A stretch of DNA of 62,500 nucleotides from NCBI RefSeq assembly GCF_030272615.1, contig NC_081409.1, forward strand, positions 24,927,906-24,990,405, given 5' to 3'. Shown piece by piece: positions 1 through 10,489 of the stretch. A program made the position numbers and the translations under genes. This stretch comes from Cryptomeria japonica. Taxonomy: Eukaryota; Streptophyta; Pinopsida; Cupressales; Cupressaceae. Position 1 is the first letter of the stretch; every line of letters begins with the position of its first letter. The notes under the pieces were generated by a model. It saw nothing but the letters and a program-made list of their open reading frames with translations. It was not told where the DNA came from and did not search any database.

Positions 1-425
1 TGAGGGCATGTTCATGTTTTATGTCGGTGTCATGCTCTTTAATTCTAGTGATGAATGATCAACCTATTCCTCCTATGTACAAAGTGCCACAAGAGAAGAT
101 GATCTTGTAGACACCCGACTCTAAAAAGTCATCCTTCAAGTCCTTGAGTAGGATAACATGCCTCTTTAATGTAGAGACAAGTTTGAAGGCACAACAAAGA
201 CCTTTTTTCAAAAGGATTTTTGATATCTTGTAGGAAATGCCTTCAACATAAGTAAGAGAAATGAATACAGGAAAAGAAGGATGAGAGGGCATGGGTTTAG
301 AAACTGAGATGAAATAGGATTTCTCTTGGTGGAAGGCCCAAGAAATTTTCTTGTTAGAGTAGTCATCCCACCTAAAGACAACGAAAATGAGAGAGCTCAT
401 GGTTTAAGTTACCATCGTCATAAAT
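1..425 (-). pseudogene. Penelope-like retroelement fragment, 3' part with start of GIY-YIG domain
   Basis: Read on the minus strand, this codes for the end of a Penelope-like element polyprotein: a segment like the region after the reverse transcriptase (EGISYKISKILLKKG), then the start of a GIY-YIG nuclease (GVYKI, CGTLYIG). The frame ends at about 59 in a TGA where the second copy at 7556-8130 has CGA (Arg), a CpG-type change; homology then continues (SFITRIKEHDTDIKHEHA) to the window edge. In intact elements this nuclease works with the reverse transcriptase in target-primed integration. No reverse transcriptase core is present. The block 350-425 is also found, in the same + orientation, at 7480-7559. 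Known: among plants these elements are described mainly from conifers. Confidence 0.8.
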
Positions 426-516
426 ACAATGGGCTCTTAAAGAAAGGGTTATGTATACATGTGTACATATATATATGAATATACATGTATATATATGTGT
501 GTGTACAAATATATAT
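426..516. other. AT/GT-rich spacer between the Penelope fragment and the LTR element
   Basis: Short alternating purine-pyrimidine spacer (tatatg, gtgtgt). Its last five bases, TATAT at 512-516, are the left target-site duplication of the LTR element. Confidence 0.6.
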
Positions 517-1698
517 TGTAAAGTGGAAAATTGAACCCCAGTGGCTCCCCACCTAGGAGAGAGAAAGGAAACCACCGAGATGATTTTCACTTGGGAGATA
601 TTTTAAATTCAAAAGAGAGGCTTGAATCCACTAGATCCAAATCCAAGGGAAATAAGGATGTGAATAAAAAGTGGATTTCAAGGATTGGAATGCAGATTAC
701 CCTCTTTTGTAAGTAGAAGAGTTGACTTGTTGACTATGCATAAAAGGGAGACAAAATGGATGAAATAAGGAGCTACCAGTTCAGGATCGTGTTGTAACTT
801 TGGATCTGAGATATTTAGATTGATACGGATTTGCCCAAAAAATTTGGAAAAAATTCATCGAGACCAAGTTGAAGTTGCACTTGGTCATCCTAAAAATCCG
901 TGCACCAAAAAGGATTTTTGTGTCTCTGGAAATGAAGCCCAAACCTACGATTATAGTTGCCCAGCTACAACCTACACACAGAAAACAAGGGAAGAAGGTT
1001 TATAGATAGGGGTTTGACTTAGTCAAACCCCGGTTGAGGAATCAACCTTGAAAGAAAGTAATTACAAACACTTAAATGTGAATAATGGAAATGTATACCT
1101 TGTAGATCTGCAATTTGTTGATGATGGTTGTTTTTCTTCTTGAATGTAATCACAAGTGTTGCATGAAATGGCATGTAACATGACAAAACCCTAACACACA
1201 CACATGCTTGCAAATGAATATTTTAATGTCTCTCCAATGGGTGAATGAAGAAGACACATGAAGAAGAAGAGGTTTGAAGACTTGAACACTTGAATGCTTA
1301 ATAATGGAGACCTTCCACTTGTTTACCCATTTTTTGCTTATTTTTTAGTATCTATCAATGAGAGGATTAGATAACCTTTTATACTAGCCTAGGAGGATTA
1401 ATTCTTCTCACCAAAGGCTGACATAGGGAGATTAAAATCCCGAAAAGAAAAATGGGTTCAAGGGTCAGATGGATCCATTTTAGGGCCACCCAAAGAGGTT
1501 GGATAGGGGCACCACACCCCTATCCTACCCTATTTTGGGGCCTAGACAGGGTTACAAAGTAGCACAAAAGCTGAAATAGGAAAAGACTTAGAATGATGGT
1601 GCAGAGAGGGGTCCAAATTGAGTAGGGAAATGCAAGTGCAAAGGTGAGGGCCGAAAATGCAGTCGAAATTGCAAGGGTTGCAATTTTATGATGCTACA
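517..1698 (-). repeat. LTR (3' LTR in element orientation)
   Basis: Starts TGTAAAGTGG and ends GATGCTACA on the + strand. It matches 6235-7471 colinearly. It is about 55 bp shorter, mainly because the partner carries extra copies of a short GGGGGACAAGGGTGCC-type repeat. Confidence 0.85.
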
Positions 1699-1718
1699 TT
1701 TAGCCTCCACTTTCGCAG
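1699..1718 (-). other. Polypurine tract of the 517-7471 element
   Basis: On the minus strand a purine-rich stretch (GAAAGTGGAGGCTAAA) directly precedes the left LTR, as expected of the primer for plus-strand DNA synthesis. Together with the PBS-like site at the other LTR it fixes the orientation. Confidence 0.6.
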
Positions 1719-2384
1719 GACTATGGCTTACACCAATACTTCCGATAAAGCAGAAGAAAGGGAGAGATGTGGATAAATACCACAAGGAGTATAAGACATC
1801 ACTAATCTTGAGGAAAAAAAGCCCCCAATCTCAGGATCTTAACTCACTCAAACATATGCAAGAGCATAGAAGAAAAAAGAACAAGACAAACAAGACAAAG
1901 CACAAAAGACATATGAATAAAAAAAACACACAAGACCACAAATCAACTAGCCAAAGAGACCTCTATACTTAAATGTCTCACCGACTAATTAAAACACAAA
2001 GACTAATACCATCACACAAATACCAATAATCACATAAAAGAGAAAAGCTAACATCATCCATGAACCATCAATAGTAAAACTATGAGTTCATGAGAGGAAG
2101 AAGAGAGAGAACATGAATACACACTTTGGTGATCAATGAGAAGAAAGGCGAACAAAAGGAGCCATGGACATCTTGCCCCTAGAATTATGTGATCCATGGA
2201 GAAAAGAGGACATGGAAAACTAGCCCCTAGATTTTGTCTAGGTGATCCATGTAAGGGGTGAGAACACCATTAGTTCCACTCAACCTCGTACGCGTGTGTC
2301 CATGTGAGGTTTGAAGCACCTCATAGGAGTCTATGCCCACGTATGCTACAACCTGTATAAGATGTATAGTACAAATGACAAGAA

Positions 2385-2722
2385 AGGTGTGACATCTTTC
2401 TCTAAGAAACTATGCTCTAGTTTCGAGAATAATCACCCTGTATAAGAAAAAAAGTGGTGAAATCTAGCTCTAAGAGGCTTCCCTTTGGTTCCGAGAATAT
2501 CCTACTATATAAGGGAAAAACTTGGTGATATCTCACTCTAAGAGGCTACCCTCTGGTTTCAATAATGACCCACTGTATAAGGGGAAAGTGGCAATATCTC
2601 ACTCTAAGAGGTTGCCTTCTGGTTCTGAGGATGACCCACTGTATAAGGGAAAAGTGTTGACATCTTGCTCTAAGAAGCTTCCCTCTAGTTCCGAGAATGA
2701 CCCACTATACAAGAGATACAAT
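2385..2722. repeat. Tandem array, about five 66-bp units
   Basis: Units share a core such as CTCTAAGAGGCTTCCCTCTG and GACCCACTGTATAAGGG at a spacing near 66 bp. Outer units are more diverged. Since 66 is divisible by three, one + frame stays open through the array, but it runs against the orientation of the host element. Confidence 0.75.
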
Positions 2723-2761
2723 GAACGAGAGAAATATAGTACAAATGAAGTAGTGTGGGTG

Positions 2762-2776
2762 CCCCCCCCCCCCCCC
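2762..2776. repeat. Poly-C run
   Basis: Fifteen consecutive C residues inside the LTR element interior; length may be unreliable in sequencing. Confidence 0.8.
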
Positions 2777-3312
2777 TCGTTAAGATGTCAACATAGTTTA
2801 ATGTTGATATTTTAAGAAAATTAGAACAAGGATACCTTCCTTTGTCACTAAGAAGATATCCATCTTGCAACAATCTCATAAATCCAAGAAAGAGATGGAA
2901 TACTCTTCAAGCAAGGGTAAGATAGTTGAAAAGAGATATCTTGTTGTAAGTGTAAAGGAGATCCTTGGAGGAGAAGAGATCTTTGTTCAAAAGGCATCTA
3001 CCTCCAAGAGGAGTTGTCTTTGACAAATATAACATCTTCTAGAATGAAGTGCAAAAGAGAACAAGAATTCAATTCTTCCACCTATTGCTAGGTGAAAGGG
3101 ATTCTTGATGAAGGATGAATCACTTTTTACCCAATGGGGATGAGTGAATTTATTATAGATGTACTTTACCAAGTGTGAAAGAGGTTGTAGTCAAGGACTT
3201 ACACCTCTTTTATTAGAGAGAACCCTTGAGTAAACAACAACAATTTCACTCAAGGAATGACATCAAGTAATAAAACTCATACCACTCACAAAATAGGAAA
3301 GAGTGGATCCTT

Positions 3313-3316
<4 letters not shown>

Positions 3317-3371
<55 letters not shown>
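3317..3371. repeat. (GA)n microsatellite
   Basis: Uninterrupted GA dinucleotide run in the interior of the LTR element. Confidence 0.9.
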
Positions 3372-3373
<2 letters not shown>

Positions 3374-4489
3374 ATTGCAACCTAAGTGTAGGGACAATGA
3401 GAAGAGCTTACACAATCTTCTAGAGAGATTAAAAATAAGAAAATCCACAATGTATTTACATGAATGCATGCAAGAAAAGATATTAGTACATGTAAAATTC
3501 ACATCTCAAGAATTGGTAATCTTCTAAGAGAAGAGAGAAAGAGCATCACTTATTCCTTAAGGGGGGCTAGTCATACCATACACATATGAAAAATGAAGCC
3601 CCTAAAGAAAAAAATGATAAATAAGATAGAAAGAAAGAGAAAGGAGCGGAATCCTTGCCACCCAAGTGAGAAGAACAAGGAGAAACGTGACAAATCTTCT
3701 AATGGTGATTATTTTCAAGTGATATGCCTTCCTAATAGAACAAATCAAGTCTCAAGGAAGGGACGTGTACTTCACAGGAGACTATTCCATGCTAGGGGTC
3801 TATCATACTTGTGAATAACTGAAAACATAGGAGAGGTGATCTTTCCAAGAGAATGAAGGCAAAATAAGAAGTGTATTACTCATTAAAGATGCTCCTCTTC
3901 AAGAAAAGAGGAAAATCAAAGATCAATTATATGCTCACATAATAATAACCCTATGCAAGAAAGGAGATCTAATAATGAGCAATGCACAAAGATAGAGATA
4001 AATCCATGGAAAGAAGAAGGAAAATGAAATTCATGTTGCTACCCCAAGGTGTTTAAAATTGAAACAATACTACCACAAATTATAAAGATCCCCTAGTTAA
4101 TTTGGTGACTTATGTCATAGGGTAAAGAGAAACATGAAGAGAAAAGAAGTGCTAAGGCACTATATTTTTGCCAAGAAAGATAGCTAGATCTATTGTAAGA
4201 CAAATTCGTGCAAGATCATATTGATTTTGAACAAATTTATTAAATGCATGAAATTTACCTAGAGAATGTGAATATGAATCATGAAAAGTGCAATATTCAT
4301 CACCTTTCACTTGCTCAAGATTGTTGTTCTATTTTTTAGGAGGAAAATAAATTTTCTCATCATATTTCAATCTCCAATAGATTCTTGTAGCTAGTCTTTC
4401 AAGATGATAAATATGTTTTTATTCATCTTCTTGACATGGAGGAGAAATATTGTTAGAAGAATAAGGATCATTATCCACAATTCTAATTT

Positions 4490-5390
4490 TTCCATTGTCT
4501 ATGCCTTCTTGAATAGATTTTTGAAAATCAGGGCAATTATTGACATTGTAATCGTGGGTTTGATGAAATGAGCAAAAGGGATGTTTTGAAGAAGAAGCAT
4601 TCTTGCGGGCTCTTTTAATTTATTGTCTTTGGAGATGGTTTTTAAATTTTTGGAGCCTAAGGAATTCGTCCATAGGGAGAGGAGTCTCATTTCCTAGGCC
4701 TTCTATAGTAGCTTGTGTTGGAGGGTTTATAGTGACACAAATTCCTTGTTCAAACTTATGAAGTCCTTGTCCTCTAAAACCTTGTTTTGTTATTATATAA
4801 AAGGCATGACTATAAGAATGTTGCAAATGACTAGGTGGTGGAATAGGATCATGAATTTCTTTGAAATCTGATGTGTAAGGGGGAATAAAAGGATTTGTAG
4901 ATGAAGAAAGAATATCATGTGAAAGGATAATCTTCTTTCATGTATCAGGCTTATCCTTTTTCGGAGATTGGGAATGGACATCTTCATCATATAAAGGCTC
5001 ATTTTTACTTATTTATATGTGATAGGAAAGATCATGAATAAAATGCATAACATCATCCTCTCTACATATATTTTGATGTTGATTACAGGCCCTGGGAGAA
5101 TAAGGAGGGTCTAAAGATGTAAGAATATTGATGTTTTGTTTTTGGCCCCTTGCTTAGGGGTATGTGTATGAGAAGAAGATAGACCCATATTTATTTCCAA
5201 TGCTTTCTCTTTGTCAAAAAGATCATTGGTTGATATATTAGCTCTCATCTCATTCACACAAGATACCTTAGGAGAGGTACGAGGATTAGGATCTCTAAGA
5301 TTGGGATCTACAAAGAACTTAAGGTAATTAATATATATGGAATGCATTTTGTTAATAACATCACCATAATGCAACATAAACGATACATGA
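4490..5390 (-). pseudogene. Decayed gag-like region of the 517-7471 element
   Basis: In minus-strand frames a segment like a G-patch (FRGQGLHKFEQGI) is followed by a Cys-His motif typical of Gypsy gag proteins (CSFHQTHDYNVNNC) and then DFQKSIQEGIDNGKI. In related plant elements this layout belongs to capsid-derived polyproteins. Stops and frame changes break the frame, for example between the G-patch-like part and the Cys-His motif. Upstream (to about 5390) a Pro/Ser-rich frame with several stops may be an earlier part of the same protein. The motifs are seen; the family name is inferred. Confidence 0.5.
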
Positions 5391-6218
5391 AAAAATTGAG
5401 ATAAAATTGAAACGGAAATGAACTTGAAATCCTAACAACACAATATGACCAAGTGCTATGAATAAAAAGAAAAAATATGAAATGCAAGAATCCATTATCC
5501 AACACATGATTGTAATAAATATATGTTAAAAACAATGTAATCATATGTGAAATGGCAAATAAATCTAATCCATTGATATCCATTGAAAGTCTCTTAATTA
5601 AAATCTTAATTTACTGAAAAAAAAGATCTAAAATTAGGACCTTTTTATCAAAATTAATTTAAAAGTTAAGAGTGTTGAAATTTGAAAAAAAATTCGATCT
5701 TAAGAGGTTTAAAAATTGATAAAGTACGCCAATTTCCTAGATTTAAGCAGAAAAATATAGTCAATTCCAACTCCCAAAATCTTGGGAAAAAAGCTAGGGA
5801 CAGGGTACAAAGTGTACCCAGTCCAACCAACTTTTTCCAAAATTTTCAGGGATTATCAAAATTATGATTTTATTGTAGAATCCAAAAAAATAGTTGATTT
5901 GGACATGTCTAGATCGGTCAAATTAGTAGTCAAAGGTCGAAATAAGAGATTCTTAAAAATTAGGGTTTTACTTTTTAACCACTTAGTTTTCAGAATGAAA
6001 AGACAGATTTGAATTGCAATTTTGGAATAAAGATTAGATCTAAAACAAGCAACTGAAATTCTATACTTCACAAGCTTACTTTTCTAATGAAAAATTAGGG
6101 TTTTTATGCAGTTAACCTCTAAAATTTGCAAAAAGATTAAATTTGGAAATGAAATTTTGAAATTCAAATTGCACTTACTCATATCTAACAATAAGAAATT
6201 AGAATTAAGGTGTAAGAT

Positions 6219-6231
6219 GTCGGGTTCACCA
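6219..6231 (-). other. Primer-binding-site-like sequence
   Basis: On the minus strand TGGTGAACCCGAC lies three bases from the right LTR. The leading TGG pairs with the CCA end of a tRNA. The tRNA species is not assigned. Confidence 0.5.
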
Positions 6232-6234
6232 AAA

Positions 6235-7471
6235 TGTAAAGTGGAAAATTGAACCCTAGTGGTTGCCCACCTAGGAGAGAGAAAAGAAACCACCAAGATG
6301 ATTTTCACTTGGGAGATACTTTACATTCAAAAGAGGGGCTTGAATCCACTATCTGAATCCAAGGGAAATAAGGATGTGAATACCAAGTGGATTGCAAGGA
6401 TTGGAATGGAAATCACCCTCTTTTGTGAGTACAAGAGTTGACTTGTTGACTATGTGGAAAAGGAAGACAAAATGGATGAAACAAAGAGCTGCTAGTTCAA
6501 GATCGCGTTGTAACTTTGGATCTGAGATATTTAGACTAATACGGATCTTCCCTACAAATTTGGAGAAAATTCGTTGAGACCAAGTTGAATTTGCACCTGG
6601 TCCTTCGAAAAATCTGCGCACTGAAAAGGGTTTTTCCATCTTTGAAAATGAAGCCCAAACCTACAATTATAGCTACGCACATAAAATATACACACAAAAA
6701 AGAAGGGAAGAAGAGTTGTGGAGAGGAGTTTGCCTTAGCCCAACCCCAATTGAGGAATCAACCTTGAAAGAAACTAATTGTAAATACTTAAATGTAAATA
6801 ATGGAAATGTATACCTTGTAGATCTGCAATGTGTTGATGATGGTTTCTTCGCTTCTTCAATGTAATCACAAGTGTTGCATGAAATGGCATGTAACATGAC
6901 AAAAATCTAACACACACATGCCTGCAAATGAATGTTGTAATTTTTCTCCAATGGATGAATGAAGAAGATATGAAAAAGAAGATGTTTGAAGACTTGAACA
7001 CTTGAACGCTTAAGAATGGAGACCTTCCACTTGTTTATCCAATTTTCGCTTATTCTTCTATATCTATCAACGAGAGGATTATATCCCCTTTTATACTATC
7101 CTAGGAGAATTAATTCATCTCACCAAAGGTCAACATAGGGAGATTTAAATCCCGAAAAGCAAACTGGGTTCAAGGGTCGGATGGACTCATTTTAGGGCCA
7201 CCCAAAGAGGGGGGACAGGGGCGCTACACCCCTGTCCTAAGGGGGACAAGGGTGCCACACCCCTGTCCTAAGGGGGACAAGGGTGCCACACCCTTGTCCT
7301 GCCCTATTTTTGTGCTTGCATAGGGTCACAAAGCAGCACAAGAGCTGAAATAGGAAAAGACTTGGAATGATGGTACAAAGAGGGGTCCCAATTGAGTAGG
7401 GAAATGTAGGCGCAAAGGTGATGGCCTAAAATGTGGTCAAAATTGTAAGGGTTGGAATTTATGACACTACA
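6235..7471 (-). repeat. LTR (5' LTR in element orientation)
   Basis: Starts TGTAAAGTGG and ends GACACTACA on the + strand. Near 7200-7300 it carries three tandem copies of a short motif around GGGGGACAAGGGTGCC that is single in the left LTR. Confidence 0.85.
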
Positions 7472-7479
7472 TATATATT

Positions 7480-8129
7480 TGCTTGTTAAAGTAGTCATTC
7501 CACTTGAAGACTTGAAGAAGATGGGAGAGCTCATGCTTTAAGTTATCATTGTCACAAATTTCTCAAGCCTTCCACCAAGCCAAATCCTATTCCATCTTCA
7601 TTTCTAAACCCATGCCCTCTCAGCCTTCTTTATCTCCATTTGTTTATCTTCCTTATCTTGAAGGCGTTTCCCTCAATATATCAAAAATCCTTTCGATAAA
7701 AAGGTCTTTGTTGTGCCTTCAAACCTGCTTCTACATTTAAGAGGCACGTTCACCCACAAAAGGACTCGAGGGATGCCTTTTTAGAGCTAATTTTCTACAA
7801 GAACATCTGCTCTTGTGGCACTCTATACATAGGAGAAATAGGCCGATCATTCATCACTAGAATTAAAGAGCATGACGTCGACATAAAACATGAACGTGCC
7901 CTCAAATTGGCCTTAGTTGAGGATTCGTCAACCACCAAACATCATATTTTTTTGGAGGATACTCAGATATTGTGTAGGGAGGATAACCTTTTTAAAGGGA
8001 AACTTAAAGAGGCTATTGAAATTATCAATCATCCCTCCAATCTTAATCATGATTATGGGTTTAACCTTAGTATCTCTTGGCACCCGTTGCTTTCATTCCT
8101 CAAGTACCATCACCGCCCCCCTCCTTGAC
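7480..8129 (+). pseudogene. Penelope-like retroelement fragment with GIY-YIG endonuclease domain
   Basis: Second Penelope-like fragment, head-to-head with that at 1-425. After the shared 75-bp block (7480-7559), frames with one stop encode EGVSLNISKILS and then a longer open stretch. The GIY-YIG part is FYKNICSCGTLYIGEIG, followed by RSFITRIKEH and HIFLEDTQIL, and the C-terminal region includes EAIEIINHPSNLNHDYG and a typical end with WHP. It stops at about 8127-8129. The first GIY element is altered (GVYKI in the left copy is IFYKN here). The reverse transcriptase core is missing, so this is a 5'-truncated copy. Low-complexity DNA and a hammerhead-like motif follow. Confidence 0.8.
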
Positions 8130-8455
8130 TTCTCACTCCTTTCTTTGTCCCTTTTCCTCTGGTCTTTGCCCTTTTATTCTATTTTTATGCTCTCCCTCTT
8201 TGGTATTCTCCCTTCTTGTGTTTGGGTTCCGTCTTTGTCTCCTTGCTTTAGTTTTTCTCTCTTTTTAGGAGCTCTATTTCGGCTCGTTGTTTTTGTTGTG
8301 CTATCTATTTGGCGGTTGGTTGCATATTTTTTTGTTCTCTTTCGCTCTTTGTTCTTCTCTACACACCCACACATAAACACAAGCACATGCGCGCCCATTT
8401 ATGTATAGGTATACTTGATTGTATGCTTATATTTTATGTACATATATATTTGTAC

Positions 8456-8528
<73 letters not shown>

Positions 8529-8698
8529 AACACACACACACACACACATTTCTTATTTATGTGGGTAGGTATCTATATATAGGCCTTTTTTATGTTGTGG
8601 AATGTTGCATGTTTTTGTTTAGGTTTGCTATATATTTGTTGCTTGTAGGCTTTTTTTGTTCATCCTTTGTCTTAACTAATGCATTTAGCTATATTTAA

Positions 8699-8729
<31 letters not shown>

Positions 8730-8750
8730 CATACATGCATGCATACATAA

Positions 8751-8822
<72 letters not shown>

Positions 8823-9136
8823 TTCTTCTCTTTCTTTGGTTTCTCTTTTATTATTATTTCTATTTTCTTTATCATTGTTGTGTTGTTTCTCTTTGGTTTT
8901 TCTTTTTCCTTCTTTTTGTTAGTTTTTCTTCATTTATTTTCTTTTTGGTGTTATTCTTTAAGTTTTTGTCCTCTAGTTTTTAGGTGGTCCCTTTCGTTTT
9001 TTCCCCTTTTTTATTTTTTATTTTTTCTAGTATTTTTCTCCCTTGATCCACGTGCCCTCTCCTTCCCCACCTCTCCTTTTATTCTCTCTCAGATCTGCAA
9101 CTCACTATTTTTCATCTCCTTGGAATTCGTTTTACA
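8130..9136. repeat. Pyrimidine-rich and microsatellite DNA downstream of the Penelope fragment
   Basis: Contains (CA)n at about 8459-8513, a second CA run at 8532-8548, (CATA)n at about 8701-8745, and (CA)n then (TA)n at about 8754-8822, all in T-rich sequence. The long + frames here are products of these repeats. It may be the 3' untranslated part of the Penelope element, expanded by microsatellites. Confidence 0.7.
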
Positions 9137-9138
9137 TC

Positions 9139-9180
9139 CTGATGATGAATCATAGAGTATGATTCAAAATATTGATGATA
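9139..9180 (+). ncRNA. Hammerhead-ribozyme-like motif (degenerate)
   Basis: The core heptamer CTGATGA is followed by a perfect 8-bp inverted repeat (TGAATCAT / ATGATTCA, five-base loop) in the place of stem II. Then comes AAAAT, where a functional motif needs GAAA. A closely related sequence lies at 41652-41693. Known: Penelope-like elements carry hammerhead ribozymes in their terminal repeats. The G-to-A change predicts no activity in this copy, and stems I and III are not convincing by eye. Confidence 0.4.
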
Positions 9181-9370
9181 AAAAATACAAACAGAAACAA
9201 ATCCAAAAAAAATTAAGAGAATACAACATGGATTGTATAAATCCCATAGCATTAAAAGTTGGCCTTATGATTCACTTCCCTTCTCACTATGTGTGTGTGT
9301 GTGTGTGTGTGTGTGTTCTTCAATTTGTATCAAATAATAATCCTTTGAAAAACCCTAGTAGCATGAAGGA
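9160..9370. other. Spacer with (TG)n microsatellite
   Basis: AT-rich spacer with a TG run at about 9289-9315; nothing else recognised. Confidence 0.6.
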
Positions 9371-9597
9371 ATGATCTTAAGAACACACATGGCAAGACAA
9401 GAAGGGTTTTCTTCAAGCCAAGCTCCATGGTTTTATGGGAACAACTATGCTTTTTGGAGTTTTAGAATGTGCACCTATTTGATGGCCCATGGATTGGATA
9501 TATGGAAAGCAATTGTGGATGGCTATGTGATGTTGTCAAGTCCCACCCTAGAGAAGATATCAATGACCAAGAAAATTGTCTTATTTATAAGACTTTA
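9371..9597 (+). pseudogene. Copia gag fragment
   Basis: The frame encodes the N-terminus of a Copia gag: APWFYGNNYAFWSFRM, then YLMAHGLDIWKAIVDGYV, matching the usual start with a Trp-containing core and a WKAVVDGY-like motif. It ends at a stop after about 75 codons. The rest of gag, protease and integrase are absent. It is probably the 5' end of the same decayed element whose reverse transcriptase lies at 10490-11675, with LTR-like DNA inserted between. Confidence 0.7.
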
Positions 9598-9839
9598 AAA
9601 TTTTCTTTGGGAAGACAAAGATTATAAGATAGAGAATGGTGACCCATAGATATGAAGTGATCCATTAGAAGAGAGCGGCGACTAACCTTAAACATGAATA
9701 AATTCATCAATAATAAGAAGTCATAATCAAGGCCAACTATGATCTGAACAATGTCTTAATATAAACAAATATAGAAGGTGGTACACTTGATTACTATGAG
9801 ATTGTTTTAGTGAAGACTAAAGGTGGTACACTTTATTAC

Positions 9840-10330
9840 TATGAGGTTGTTAGTACGGTTGATGTCATGTATAAATAATTGTGATAACTTTGTATTTGTT
9901 GTGGGTGTGTGGATGAGTGTGAGTGTGCATGTGCATTGAATGTATACATCTTTTGAAGGCAGAGAATAAGTGTGAAGAAGAAAGTTGTTTTGTGTTTCAA
10001 TGGGACTAAACCAGGCATTAAGAAGATGCTATTATTCATTCATAATTTCCGGAAGTGATCTGTGATTGCTTGTATAGGCAATGAGCCTTCACTGGGTGGT
10101 GAGACTTTTTTATTTTGAGCAGTGAGCTCTAAGTAGTGTGCCTGAATGCATGTGCATTCCCCATTGTGGTCTTATCTTGTTGTTACATTCCACCTTTTGT
10201 GGGTGATCCACCTCTTGTGGAATATTTTATTATTTCTCTCGCCTACCCTCACCTACCCTTGTTTCTCATTGAGCCACATGTCATGCTTGTGTTCTCACGT
10301 ATCCATATGGCTTTGCCTTTATAAGTAGGC
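9840..10330 (+). repeat. LTR fragment related to the solo LTR at 31503-32870
   Basis: The segment shares GGTTGATGTC...TGTATAAAT near its start and a CCTGAATGCATGTGCATT block near 10140 with 32280-32630, in the same order. It separates the Copia gag fragment from the Copia reverse transcriptase fragment. Ends are not defined. A short direct repeat (GGTGGTACACTTnATTACTATGAG) lies just upstream at about 9777-9848. Confidence 0.5.
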
Positions 10331-10489
10331 TCATCTACACTGTATGTAATGATCCAGTTGATAGCATTTGCATCTTGATTAGAAAATGGTTTATTCTTAT
10401 CAAATCTATTGTCTCTCTTATTGTGTTATTCATTGTGCTCTATATCTTGGTAATATTTGACAAATTCTTATAATACTTTTGCATATATT

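Larger units (their letters stand above)
517..7471 (-). mobile_element. Non-autonomous LTR retrotransposon (Gypsy-like, minus strand), nested in Penelope DNA
   Basis: Two direct repeats of about 1.2 kb (517-1698 and 6235-7471), each TG...CA, bound the element, and TATAT is duplicated on both sides (512-516 and 7472-7476). The element reads on the minus strand: a PBS-like site ending in TGG lies beside the right LTR and a purine tract beside the left LTR. The 4.5-kb interior holds a decayed gag-like region (4490-5390, minus) but no recognisable protease, reverse transcriptase, RNase H or integrase. It also contains a 66-bp tandem array, a 15-C run and a GA microsatellite. Such elements with a long non-coding interior (LARD-like) move with enzymes supplied by relatives. 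Class assignment to Gypsy is an inference from the gag remnant. Confidence 0.85.

Noticed and set aside
2522-2815. + strand frame with 22-residue repeats as a protein gene
   Set aside because: It lies inside the LTR element against its orientation and is explained by the 66-bp tandem array.
6219-6231. tRNA gene
   Set aside because: Only a tRNA-complementary primer site. I saw no cloverleaf-sized tRNA, rRNA gene or CRISPR array in the window.
7917-8983. Several long + strand frames rich in Leu, Phe, His and Thr
   Set aside because: They are produced by T-rich DNA and CA/CATA/TA microsatellites. Only the part to 8129 in the Penelope frame has homology support.
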